Assembly (NCBI GenBank): GCA_963678675.1
Contig: OY783196.1
Location: 19,400,138 to 19,464,137, forward strand
DNA: 64,000 bases
Reading direction: 5' to 3'
Origin: Xiphydria camelus
Taxonomy: Eukaryota; Arthropoda; Insecta; Hymenoptera; Xiphydriidae
This document shows, piece by piece, positions 12,590 through 23,027 of this stretch. A program made the position numbers and the translations under genes. The notes under the pieces are model-generated. The model ran no database searches and was not told the origin of the DNA. It saw only the letters and a list, made by a program, of their open reading frames with translations. Numbering within the stretch: the stretch's first letter is position 1; every line of letters starts with the position of its first letter.

Positions 12590-15500
12590 CTTTATAGACG
12601 GTGCCTAAGAAAAGAATCAATTAAGAGACCAGACCCTATGATATAAACAAATGCATATTCTATGTACAATCGTGATTACAAAAGAGGGAACAGAACGTTT
12701 ACACATATTAATCACGCGCGCGCAATAGTTAAAAATTTTAAGGGCTCGTTGTTAAATCGTATCACGAGAATTTACACTCGCGTTACTTTACCGCCCGCGT
12801 TACAAGTCATTCGATGAAGAGAGAGACCCCCTCCGAATGACCTCTCCGCATCGGGATTCGACTCTACATAGATATTCCTCGGATAGCTAAAGTGCCCCAT
12901 TATCTGAACGCATTTCGATAGGCGGACAATAGTCGTAGTTACCTACGGCGCGATACGGACTGGACGGCAGTTACGGCTTAACTCGCTCGGCTTTTTGCGC
13001 GTAATCCACCCTCGCCTCTGAAATTCGCCCGGGGTCCGTTAGAGAGATAAGATCCCGTCGGATAGGAAAGCATTCTTCGGAGCGTCGGAACAGACTCCTT
13101 TGTGTACCGTCGCGTAAGTGTGCGGAGAGAGTGTAAGGTGTTTCTCTCTCAAGGGCTCGTTTCGCCGCTCCGTTATTTCGGCTTCATCGAAATCCCTCTC
13201 TCGCGCTTGATCCTCCCCGCCAGCTCGTCCTCCCACGTTTCTATTATTCACTCTGTGGGAGAAGAGTACATTTCGAGAAGCCTCGTGCGGTTTCTGCCGT
13301 CTCGCCTGTATCCCCACTCCTTTCTTTCGCCCTCTTTCTCCTCTCACCGCTCGGTCTTGACGCGCTGCAATTCCGCAGTGCAATACCGTCGTCCTCTCGC
13401 AGCATCCGCAAGTACCACTATCCGCTGATCGTATAGAAGCAGACGCGCGAGATTCTCAGCCACGGTCTCGCGCCTTTTGTTTGCCGGGCAGCGCGATGAC
13501 CACCCGACGGATCGACCCGTACACCGCGCAGAGAAATATGTATTTCAAACGGGAAGTTGACGGGAGCGAGAGTAACAATTAAGACGACGCGAGCAGCTCC
13601 GCCCGGATGAATCGAAACGACAGGGACGGAGCTCTGAATCTGACACGTCGCCTCTTCTGAAACAGCCCCGCGTATTCATATTTACGCCGATACGTTTTTA
13701 ATGGATCCTTCGCCCTCCGGGGCTACGCGCGGGGCTGGTTCTCTCTTTCTCTCCGGATAAGTTGGCGCACCCACCCTCCCCATAATTCGATACCTTGCCG
13801 CTGGGTTAGAGCATTGTACAGGGTACATATTGACACGATATCGCCCAGTCTAAACAGACTGTAGGGTGGCACGGCGGGGCGAGGAGGGGGAGCTGTTAAA
13901 TCTGCAGCCGTTACGGGACGTGGCGCTAGGGCTGCGAATACACGGCGTTCTTGTCAGCGGCAGACGCCGATGGCCGATTGAGAAAAACTCGCGTCGCGCG
14001 CGTGTCGACGCCTTTTCGCATTTCGAGTTTGACGAAGGTCGCGCGGGCGTACATTGGAGCGCGTTTTACGAGGGTGTGCTCGAAGGAGCTCCGCGAGACC
14101 GGGATTACGTGGTACGATACGCGTGCACAGGGGTGGAGAATCTTCGATTCGGTGTACGGGGTTTGATCTACTTGCGTGAGAAAGGCGCCGGCTCGAGGTG
14201 TCTTCTTTGGAGCGAGGAAGTTTTTTTTTGTAATCCGTGGGATGGGAGTCGAACCGCGTCCGACCGTGTGGTAGACGCAGCGAGTTAGCAAGGCTCGGAG
14301 GTAAACAAGCGAACGCTGCTCCTCCTGTGCAGCCGGTTAGGTTCCACGTGCCACATGTCGCCTTGCCGCCAGCAGCGAGATTTCGGGAATGACGGTAGTC
14401 GTGGGCAGAGAGTCCCGTAAATGGTCGGATCGTAGATACTTACGAGTATTCTCTCGGCAACCCGAGAGATAGTAAGCTTGAAAAACCTGCAACAGTGTAT
14501 TCGCGAATTCTTGAAATCGGGAACCCACACTACGGAGTCCTTGGAAACGAACGCCATTGGTGACGGGTTAATTTGCGATATTGATTCTTCAGATTTATGT
14601 AGTGAGCCGTGCCGCACAGCGTCGTAATGAATGAAATTTACGACTGGGAAAGAGTCTGTTGAAATTTCGGCGAATAAAAGTTTGTATAGGAATGGACCAA
14701 GGAAATGTAAAGGTCGCGCCTTCGAATGAATATTCATGGGTGATATATCTATGTATTTGTAACGCCCCATCGGATTATCTGGTAGAGAAGGAGATGCGAC
14801 ACGATTATTTGTCATCTTTTTTTTTTTTTTCTAAGCGACGTTTAAGAGCTGGAGATTTTTTTCGTAGATTGAGAAACATCCGGCATCTCTATTTGACATC
14901 CTTGAATTAAATCGTACAAGTAATAACATACATAGCATACATTATCTTATGGTTCCACCATCTTCCAAAGAGTATATAATTATATATTGTTACACGAAAT
15001 CACTAAAATAGCTAATCACGTCGGACACGTTTCATCAAACCTGCAATTTCCCAGCAAATGCTTTCAAAGTGGACGTCAACAACCACTTAAAATACACGGT
15101 TAAGCAGATTCTTCCCCCGAGACTCGACGCTTCCGCGTGAATCCCGCAGCTACGGGCAAAGGGAAAAAGAGAAGCCAGAAAGGGAAGACTTATACATTCT
15201 CGGGTACCGCGTTTCGCGCGCAGCATCGCGCTCGTCAGAGGCATCACTGAATTCCATCGGCGAAGGCTATACTCCCCTTCCTCTCCGGGGGAGAGCAGAT
15301 CCGTATCTTTTCGCGCGCGTATACTTAATTAGTAGGTAAATTATGCGTTTCCCCGTTCGATGGTCGAACGAGCGTGAATTAGCATACAATTAGAGGTCTA
15401 TAACGCGGAGGCGCTCGCAGTGCGCCTCCCGTATGCGAGTTTGAAATCAACGCACGTAACGGTGCGAAGAGGAGGAGGGGAGAGACCTCGCTGCACCGCA

Positions 15501-15870
15501 ACAGCTCCCCTCTGTCGCTTCTTCTCTCCCCGCCGTTCGGTGTCGCTAACCGAATTTATTTAACCGATTAATATCGAGCCGCCATTTTACGCGATGCGTC
15601 GTTGTTGTCGGAAAGGTCGCTTTCCGCGAGAGAGATTAAATAAAGGCGCTCTCTCTATGGCCGAGTATATCGCGCTTTGGCTCATTCCATGCTAATCGCG
15701 AATAAAATAAAAAAAGTGAAAAGTGTAATTAAGTTTTATAACTGTCATATTTGGATAGCAAAACTATCCTATTTTAAGATATCGGCAATAAAATTCACAA
15801 ATTTTAGCAAAAAAGATGGTAAAAATTATGTTTCATACATTCAATTTCATATTCCCACAATAGTAGTTTG
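12590..15870. other. No recognisable gene
   Basis: The stretch is GC-rich between 12700 and 14300 with overlapping open frames on both strands, which is expected from composition. A tRNA-like B-box string near 14240 lacks a matching stem and A box. AT-rich DNA follows. Nothing here has splice signals, motifs or repeats that I can support as a feature. Confidence 0.5.
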
Positions 15871-16114
15871 AACATGCTGATACATGGCAACACTGTTTTC
15901 CGCCGTTTTGATTCGGCAACGTGTTCTTGCCTTGTGCAAGTGCTAGGACATTCAGTGCTAAGTATTTTGGTGTACTCTGGATACTGAGAATACAATCACC
16001 TAACCCAATTCATCAACTTCCTGTCCCAAGCACGAGCCGAAACAAGGAGGAGTGCGAAAATAAACTTGTACAGAGTGCCTATGTACTGTGTTTGAAAAAT
16101 AATGCATTAATAAC

Positions 16115-16186
16115 TATAATTTTATAACATTTGCTATATAAAAGTGAATATATAATTTTATAACATTTGCTATATAAAAGTGAATA
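16115..16186. repeat. Two-copy 36-bp tandem repeat
   Basis: A 36-bp unit beginning TATAATTTTATAACATTTGC is present twice, back to back (16115-16150 and 16151-16186), identical or nearly so. This points to a recent slippage or unequal-exchange event in AT-rich DNA. Confidence 0.85.
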
Positions 16187-16221
16187 AAAGTCTAATTTTT
16201 TTATATAATTTTTTCACTCGT

Positions 16222-16567
16222 AACACCCGTCACATATTTAACTGTAATTTAACACAATTAATTATTGCTGATTGTGTAATTTTTCTATGAAAACAAAATT
16301 GTTACACATTGGTTTTTAATAACATACTGCATTTTGTAAACAAAATAGCACAGTAGACCTAAACTTACTAGGCAAGAACCCCAGTACACCTTATGAGGAA
16401 GTAACACCCGTCACAGCATTAAAAATTATATTTACTACTATTAAACTTCATTTTTGTCAAATGTAAACTTCATTGAAATTTATTTAATTACCTAAAAGCG
16501 ACTACGCTAATATATTTAGTTTATGATTTATACCAAATTGAATGAGTGAAAATGTAACACCCGTCAC
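16222..16567 (+). repeat. Three dispersed copies of AACACCCGTCAC
   Basis: The 12-mer AACACCCGTCAC occurs at 16222-16233, 16403-16414 and 16556-16567, always preceded by T, in otherwise AT-rich DNA. Spacings are 181 and 153 bp. The sequences between the copies are not obviously repeated. Function unknown; it could be protein-binding sites or relics of a degraded repeat. Confidence 0.7.
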
Positions 16568-17218
16568 CGTGGAATGAGCCCTTTGCGGTATTAGTCTCGT
16601 TGGTACGCACCGAGGTGCGTTATATCTCATCTGCGGCGACAAGTAGAATTTACTCGTGCAAAAAATTCTGTATATTTTTGGGAGGTAATCTGATTTCTGT
16701 AGCGAGATTTGTTTCTTCGAGCTGTAAACGCTCGTGCAAACTTGAGAACGCGCGTACTTAGACTTGAGTATGCGTCGGTATAGGTACATCACGTGACTGA
16801 CGAATGCTCTATCGTGAACGGTGGACCGAGCACAATTGCTCGTAGGTACAGTCGTCTACTGTATTTACTGGCGGCTCTCGACAGAAGTATTCTACGGTAA
16901 ACCGAGCACGTATATCTGATTTTGTTTAACATCAGCTTCCAAGGAACGGACTTTTTCAAGAATTATGTAATGCGTTGTCGGACATGTGTATTTTTTTTCT
17001 AGACAATCCGGTTTTACTCGAGTGTGTGTTTTTCTATAGCGAAGTCTTCCGATTCGTAGCTACCTATTGCAAAACTATTTTCTGTTCTCCGTTTGCGAAG
17101 TAAGAATCTACGGGTGGGTTTAGATAGTATGACTTCGGATACAGCTACGCTACAGCGGTACGACTATAGGTAGTCAGCAACGAGAGGATATTCTCGCCCA
17201 TTCATCAGTGCAGATGTA

Positions 17219-17686
17219 CACCAAGAAAACAGTTTATCTGTACTTAATAAATGTTTGTATAAACATGGCGAAATAAACATTTTACTGGGTGAAATGAATA
17301 TTCGTTAACTTTTACGATATTTATATGGCAGAATTAACATATCGTCGGCTTCACATGAAAAGTGCATAAGTCCAAAATGACTGTTTTCACAGTAGATTAA
17401 AGAAACTGTTTAAAATTAGTGTCTCTTATTCTAAGAAGTTCAGAAGCTATACATGGGATTATCAAGCAAAAGTTCAAACTTTTAGATAAATAACTTGACA
17501 ATAAAATACTTCCAAAACCAGTTTAATTTGCAAGATGGCTTGTTTCTTACATAATCGACAGTCATTTTGGACTTATGCACTTTTCATGTGAAGCCGACGA
17601 TATGCTTTATTGTCCTGACAAAATGTTTATTTCGCCGTATTTGAAATTACATTTATTAACCATTAATAAACTGTCTTCTCGGCGTA
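17219..17686. mobile_element. CAC-N-GAG-type MITE, same family as 11601
   Basis: The left end is CACCAAGAAAACAGTTTATC and the right end reads ATAAACTGTCTTCTCGGCG, its inverted partner. Internal strings (ATTTATTAA, ATGGCGAAATAAACAT, TATTTCGCC) match the element at 11601. The middle is occupied by an inserted foldback (17338-17604). There is no coding capacity. Confidence 0.75.
17338..17604. mobile_element. Foldback element with about 46-bp perfect inverted repeats
   Basis: The arm at 17338-17383 begins CATATCGTCGGCTTCACATG. It is an exact inverted copy of 17559-17604 as far as I can compare. The 175-bp spacer is not palindromic. Perfect arms inside a diverged host MITE show that this insertion is younger than its host. 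No transposase frame is present. Confidence 0.85.
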
Positions 17687-17902
17687 CGCCTTACATCGCG
17701 AGTCGAACAAGTTGGAATTGAGTGACGTTATTAAATAGTCGTTCGCGTCGCGAGCAGATCTCAACCTCTCGATCGAGGATGCAAAACCTTCTCTATTCCG
17801 TCGGTGAAAACCGCCGACGGACGTATCCTCGTGAACGCGCAATTTCGCTCTCTCCCGCTCGTTGCGAGCCCTCCCAGCCCTTTCTCCACCTCTTATCTTC
17901 CC

Positions 17903-18611
<709 letters not shown>

Positions 18612-18614
<3 letters not shown>

Positions 18615-19131
18615 TCGCATTCATCCGCGAGACTATTAAAGTTCCCGTCGTACGTCCTTCGTCGAAAAACCCACCGGACGTCCTAGTCCATTGTGTCGCC
18701 TAGACATCGTTCTTTCGGTCCGTCGCTTCCATTATCATTATTTAACTCATTAGCGCACACCTGTGAGCTGTTTGCCAAGGATTTAAGCCCTCTCGGCCCT
18801 CTCGCTCTCTCCCCGGGCATGTACCGGGCGTGCACAATGCCCGGGGAATTGTACGAGGCAGCTGGGGTACCCGCTTCTTTAGCAGGAACCTCACGTTCCG
18901 CGTAAGTAATTCGTGAAGCGAATCCGGAATTTCATTCGCACCTCTCGACTCCGCTTCGTCTCGTTACCAACCGATTTCTCCGCGTCTGCCTCTCGTCTTT
19001 GTGACTTTTCATTTGTTTTTATTTCTTGCCTGACGATATCGACGGCTATTTCTTTTTTGGCCGTCGATATTTACTTTTTCTAATTGTTAAACTTATCTAC
19101 ATTTTTTTTCAATCGTCGATATGTGTAGATA
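18612..19131. other. Gap between GA tract and MITE; one isolated GTAAGT donor
   Basis: An open frame runs into a GTAAGT at 18903, with the local peptide ELYEAAGVPASLAGTS. No upstream acceptor with a good pyrimidine tract joins it. I record it as a weak exon-like signal only and see no other feature here. Confidence 0.3.
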
Positions 19132-20028
19132 CACTGAGAAAAGAAATGCAGTATATTTTTAATTACATCGGCGGTTACGGGTGGGGGAATGCAGATCAAG
19201 TCACTTCGACTAATAATGATCACTGGTCAACAGTGATTTTGTCACACGAACCAGACCAGGTGATTCTTATGGATTTATATGCGCTAAAAACGAATCTGAC
19301 TCTCAAATTTGCGACGTGGGTCAGCATTTCGAGATACTTGAGGTTAAATATACGAAAACGGACGATTTTGGCCATATTCACGGATCTATTACAATGAAAC
19401 TAAAAACTTTTTCTTAATTGCACTTACAGCATTTGAAAGTGTCATTTTTTAACTTTTCAATACATTACTTGATTGTTCCTAAACGATTTTACAAAGCCAA
19501 ATTTCAGTACAACAAGTCGATCATGGTGGTCCACCGCACCACGCGCCTGATACATTTAGGTGCGTAGTGCGGTGGACCTAAACGATACACTTGTCGTACT
19601 GAAATTTGCGTTTAGGAACAATCAAGTAATGTATTGAAAAGTTCAAAAACGACACTTTCAAATGCTGTAAGTGCAATTAAGAAAAAAGTTTTAGTTTCAT
19701 TGTAATAGACCCGTGAATATGGCCAAAATCGCCCATTTTCGTATATTTAACCTCAAGTATTTCAAAATCCTGACGTGATACGCAAATTTGAGATTCGCAG
19801 ATTCGTTTTTAGCACACATAAATCTATTAAGAATCACCTGGTCTGGTTCGTGTGACAGAAAAAAAATGTAATTTTGTTGACCGTGTAATTGACTCGAATG
19901 GGCTACAGCCTGTTTCCTTCAAACAGCCGTTAATCGCTATAACCAAATGTATTAGCCGAAGCAAATAATTTTGCATTCCCCCTACCCGTAAACGACGATT
20001 TAATTGAATATACAATTTTTTACTCAGT
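19132..20028. mobile_element. CAC-N-GAG MITE (family A) hosting a 665-bp foldback
   Basis: The left end is CACTGAGAAAAGAAATGCAG, followed by GGCGGTTACGGGTGGGGGAA. The right end is the inverted partner (CCCCCTACCCGTAAACG, then ACTCAGT). The body matches the elements at 37574 and 63403: TTGACTCGAAT, CCTTCAAACAGCCGTTAATCG and similar strings occur in order in all three. The body is split by an insertion at 19221-19885. TA lies immediately outside both ends, suggesting a TA target. Confidence 0.8.
19221..19885. mobile_element. 665-bp foldback with about 300-bp arms
   Basis: The left arm (19221 to 19539) and right arm (19567 to 19885) are inverted copies with scattered mismatches. Ends read CACTGGTCAACA and TGTTGACCGTG. 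The apex is a GC-rich pair GGTCCACCGCAC and GTGCGGTGGACC around a 27-nt loop. It splits the family A host between a TAATAAT string and a TAATTGACTC string, consistent with a 4-bp TAAT duplication. There is no open frame of interest. Confidence 0.85.
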
Positions 20029-22334
20029 ATAGAACTTCGTACTGAAGAGTACCACTAATGGAAAAACGCCTCATTTTATTCCCATGTAAAATGCAGCATC
20101 AGTTTTCCACTTTAACGTCTGCGGTACCAATGCGATGTAGAATCATCCTTCCCTCAACCTTATTACTTTATACCTCGCTCCGCCGAGCAAAGACACGCCG
20201 TACGTATGTACTCCAGCGACGCTATCCACGCTCTCGTCTCTTTTGAAGGTAACGAGATACCTAACGTCTCCGAGTCTCCGACGTATCTCCGCGCGTTAAC
20301 GTAAAAGAGAGCCGAGACGTGCAGCTCCCGCTCGTAATGTACTTCGGTACCGCGCGGTCGTTGGTCAGAGTTGTGTTCTCGTGGAGTGGGGGAGTGAATG
20401 TTTTCAGGATCAAGGGTCGAACGAATTGGACGCGTTACGCGAGACCGACAGGAAGGAAACGAGGATCGTTCGTTCGTTCGTTCTGCGCGATTCGTATACG
20501 TGTGTTGTTCCTTCGCAGAGAGTGTAGGGATATCCGTACCGACGTACGTACGGTACCTAATCGCGTACGCGCGCTGTATACGCGGGGCATCCACCGGTTC
20601 CTTTTCCACGAGAAATATCCGCGCTCGACTCGATACAAAACCTCTCTCACCCCTTCCCCTCTTCTTCTTGCTCACATCTGTACACACGCCAAGTATATGT
20701 GCGCACGCGCGCCTACACGGTACGGCTGCCGAACGGCAGCGCGGGACCATGCATGGCCCCGACTCCTCTACTCGTCGCCGTTGCGGAGAATGGAACTAAT
20801 GCTCAGCGTGCTGCGAACGGTGCGCGAGGCACTTCTGCCCCGACCTCTCCTCCTTCTCCCGCTGAAAATGTAGCGATGGTCGACGAAAAAAGAAGGAGAG
20901 GAAACAAAAAGGAATAGAAGCCCATAAAAACTCGAGAAAAATGCCCTCATATCTGCAGCTAGATTGGCCCTCTCGTTACCGGTCTCTCTTTATTTTTTTT
21001 ACCTTCCGCCTCTGTACTTTTGTACCCGGGCCGCGCGCGTTGGTTACACCGGGCGGTCGCGTTTTCTTCTTCCCTCTTTCCGGATACGGGAGCGAGAGCC
21101 TGCACCGTCTCGGCTCGCGGGAGCGCTCGAGGGAACTGCACCAAATTTTTGTTCGCCTTTTTTTTTATTTCACGGTTTAACGTTCGGGAGGCCCAGACGG
21201 CACGCCGAGTGTACTGTGCAAATTCGCACAATATGAAGGAAATGAAGGGAGGAGCGGGAGAGAAGGAGCGGAATGCCGAGTGTAAGAAGAAGGGCGCGTG
21301 TGGCCGTTTCTCTCGAGGAAACGTTGAATCGCGTAGTTTTCTCTCGCTGCGCCTCGTTAGCGGAATACCATCGAGGACTGCGTTAATTAATTAACATTGT
21401 CGTCGGGTACCTATACCATAACGCCGGTGTTCTTACACGCGTCTTTGCTCGCCCGGGGTTTTACGTCACCGAATTTTTAATACGTGCGGGAGAGGAGGAA
21501 ATGAGGGAGCGACTCTCTTTCTTTTTTAAGCTTCGCGAACTCTCGTTCTTGCCGTTTTATGCGCGTCGGCATGATTAATGCTCGCGGAATTTCTGGTGGA
21601 TGCTTTGTTATGTACGGTTTTTTTTATACGAGGAATCAATACCGCTTGTTTGAAGAAGAAACAATCATAATTTTTCGTCCAGGAGAAAAAGCTCGTTCTT
21701 GATCTCGCTGCCTTTCAACTTACTCTGGAGTCAGAGTTGCATCTGACGCATCAAAGGCTTGATTAATTATCAAAGCCGATATCATTGGAATTATTAGATC
21801 ATAACTGATAAATGCAGCATACCATTCAAGGCATCGGATTAGAAGGGTTCGTTCTCTTCTATTTAAACCGATTTTTATTTTAAAATGCGTCAGTAATCCA
21901 TTAACCCTTTGAATTAAATTCTGCTTATACTTTGCTTCAGTTTTTTCCCACCGCGAAGAAAAAAATGAATAAGAAGCGAAAACTATTTACGCGCAAATTG
22001 CATAGAATCGCCTTGGACCAATCGAAGTTTCATTGGAGCAAATAGTGAAATATTTAACCGTCGCGGGTATCGCAGATAAGAGATCGCCTTGCTACATAAA
22101 GCTCTCAAAGCCGAGCGAGTTTCTCACGCGAAGTGAAAAAAGAAGACAATTTACGTTTCACGGAAATCTGAATCATCGATTTATTTTTAATATCAGGTCG
22201 GGTTTGCCACCAGTTTAATTATATTTTTAAACCTCGGTCGTGAGTCACTCTCACTCTCACAAGAGGAGTAGGTATTCTGCGGGTCGCGCGACAGAGGGGA
22301 TGCGGAAAGCTTCGATGAGGCACGCGAGGGCGAG
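20029..22334. other. No recognisable gene; CpG-rich block
   Basis: Between 20160 and 21360 overlapping open frames of up to about 195 codons run on both strands. They lack known motifs, start-site context and splice signals, so I treat them as by-products of high GC. The AT-rich remainder to 22334 shows nothing. Confidence 0.5.
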
Positions 22335-22567
22335 TAAAGGTTACCGCACACTAGGGCGTCGCGTCGCGGCGCGTCAAAATACCGACTGGATAAAATACAT
22401 ACAAAAATAAATGTACTACTAGAGCGGCGCGGCGCGTCGCGTCGCGTCGAGGACGGGGATTCTTCCCTTCGAATCCTTGGCGTCAAACGACGCGTCCCGA
22501 CGGGACGGTCATAAAGACGGGTCGTCTTCGTCTGTCACACAATAGACGAAATTCGGAATATTGATTC

Positions 22568-22756
22568 TTACCACTCACTATCATCGCGATCGAAATACCT
22601 CGTGGTTAATATCGCGACCAGACGGACGAATTCTCCAAGACTGGCGCGTTTTTTATTGATAGGATGGATCCACATTCTCTTCTTTCTATTTCTTTCTGAC
22701 ATCAATGCTACCATAAAAGCAATTTCCTCATTAGAACTACTGCTGCCGTCGTACAT
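22568..22756 (-). pseudogene. Truncated PIF/Harbinger (HARBI1-like) transposase, N-terminus
   Basis: The ATG at 22756 on the minus strand opens a 62-codon frame. Its middle reads ERNRKKRMWIHPINKKRASL followed by GEF-LV. That basic cluster, W-(I/V)-HP-IN and the LGEF/LV motif match the start of PIF/Harbinger DDE transposases, which continue with FRMS and FD-LL motifs. Here the frame stops after RYFDRDDSEW. A GTGAGT and a GTAAG lie at that point, so a lost intron donor is possible, but no DDE catalytic domain follows within the element. A full transposase is several hundred residues, so this copy is non-functional. Confidence 0.75.
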
Positions 22757-22796
22757 CTTGTTGCACTGCTAGATACCGTCTGATTATAATATATTT

Positions 22797-22985
22797 TATA
22801 AAATTTACGGACATTCAAGTCCGAATCTGTCGGTTGCCGCCGGAAAAGTTGGCGATGCCACCATCCATCGCGGAGTGTCACCGAGCCGTGACGTAAAATT
22901 TACAGACATTCAGGTAAGAATCGCCGAGCATCGCCGGGCATGTCGTAAAATTTATGGACATTCAGGTAATAATCGCCGGGCTTAG
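22797..22985. repeat. Short subterminal direct repeats
   Basis: TAAAATTTA-GGACATTCA units recur at about 22797, 22893 and 22946. The last two are followed by GGTAAGAATCGCCG or GGTAATAATCGCCG. They sit near the right end of the Harbinger-like element and may be transposase-binding repeats. Confidence 0.65.
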
Positions 22986-23027
22986 ACGCACCCCAACGCG
23001 ACCTTACCAAGTGTGCGGTAACCTTAA

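Larger units (their letters stand above)
11601..12590. mobile_element. CAC-N-GAG-type MITE interrupted by a TTAA element
   Basis: The left end reads TGCACAGTGAGAAGAGAGTT followed by TATTAA. The right end is the complement of TGCACCGAGAAAACAGTTTA. The two ends share a GAGAA-GTTTATTAA theme with the element at 17219, and both carry ATTTATTA and ATGGCGAAATAAA strings inside. A second element (11627-12356) has inserted at a TTAA within the left terminal repeat. Removing it restores a MITE of about 255 bp. No coding frame is present. Confidence 0.75.
22335..23027 (-). mobile_element. PIF/Harbinger-like element, internally deleted
   Basis: TAA duplications (22335-22337, 23025-23027) flank inverted ends AGGTTACCGCACACT and AGTGTGCGGTAACCT (16 of 17 or better). 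Three-base TWA targets and a basic W-x-HP-I-N transposase start are typical of PIF/Harbinger elements. The body is 687 bp. It keeps the start of a minus-strand transposase (22568-22756) next to the left end, and near the right end about three copies of a TAAAATTTAC-GACATTCAGG motif (22797, 22893, 22946). The left subterminal region is built of GTCGCG and GCGCGTC words. Confidence 0.85.

Noticed and set aside
14225..14292. A GGTTCGACTCC string (minus strand) resembling a tRNA B box, followed by an A-run
   Set aside because: The T-arm does not pair beyond two bases, and there is no matching acceptor stem or A box, so neither a tRNA nor a SINE head can be supported.
20163..20873. 184- and 195-codon opposed frames
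   Set aside because: The same GC-driven effect; no conserved motifs and no splice context.
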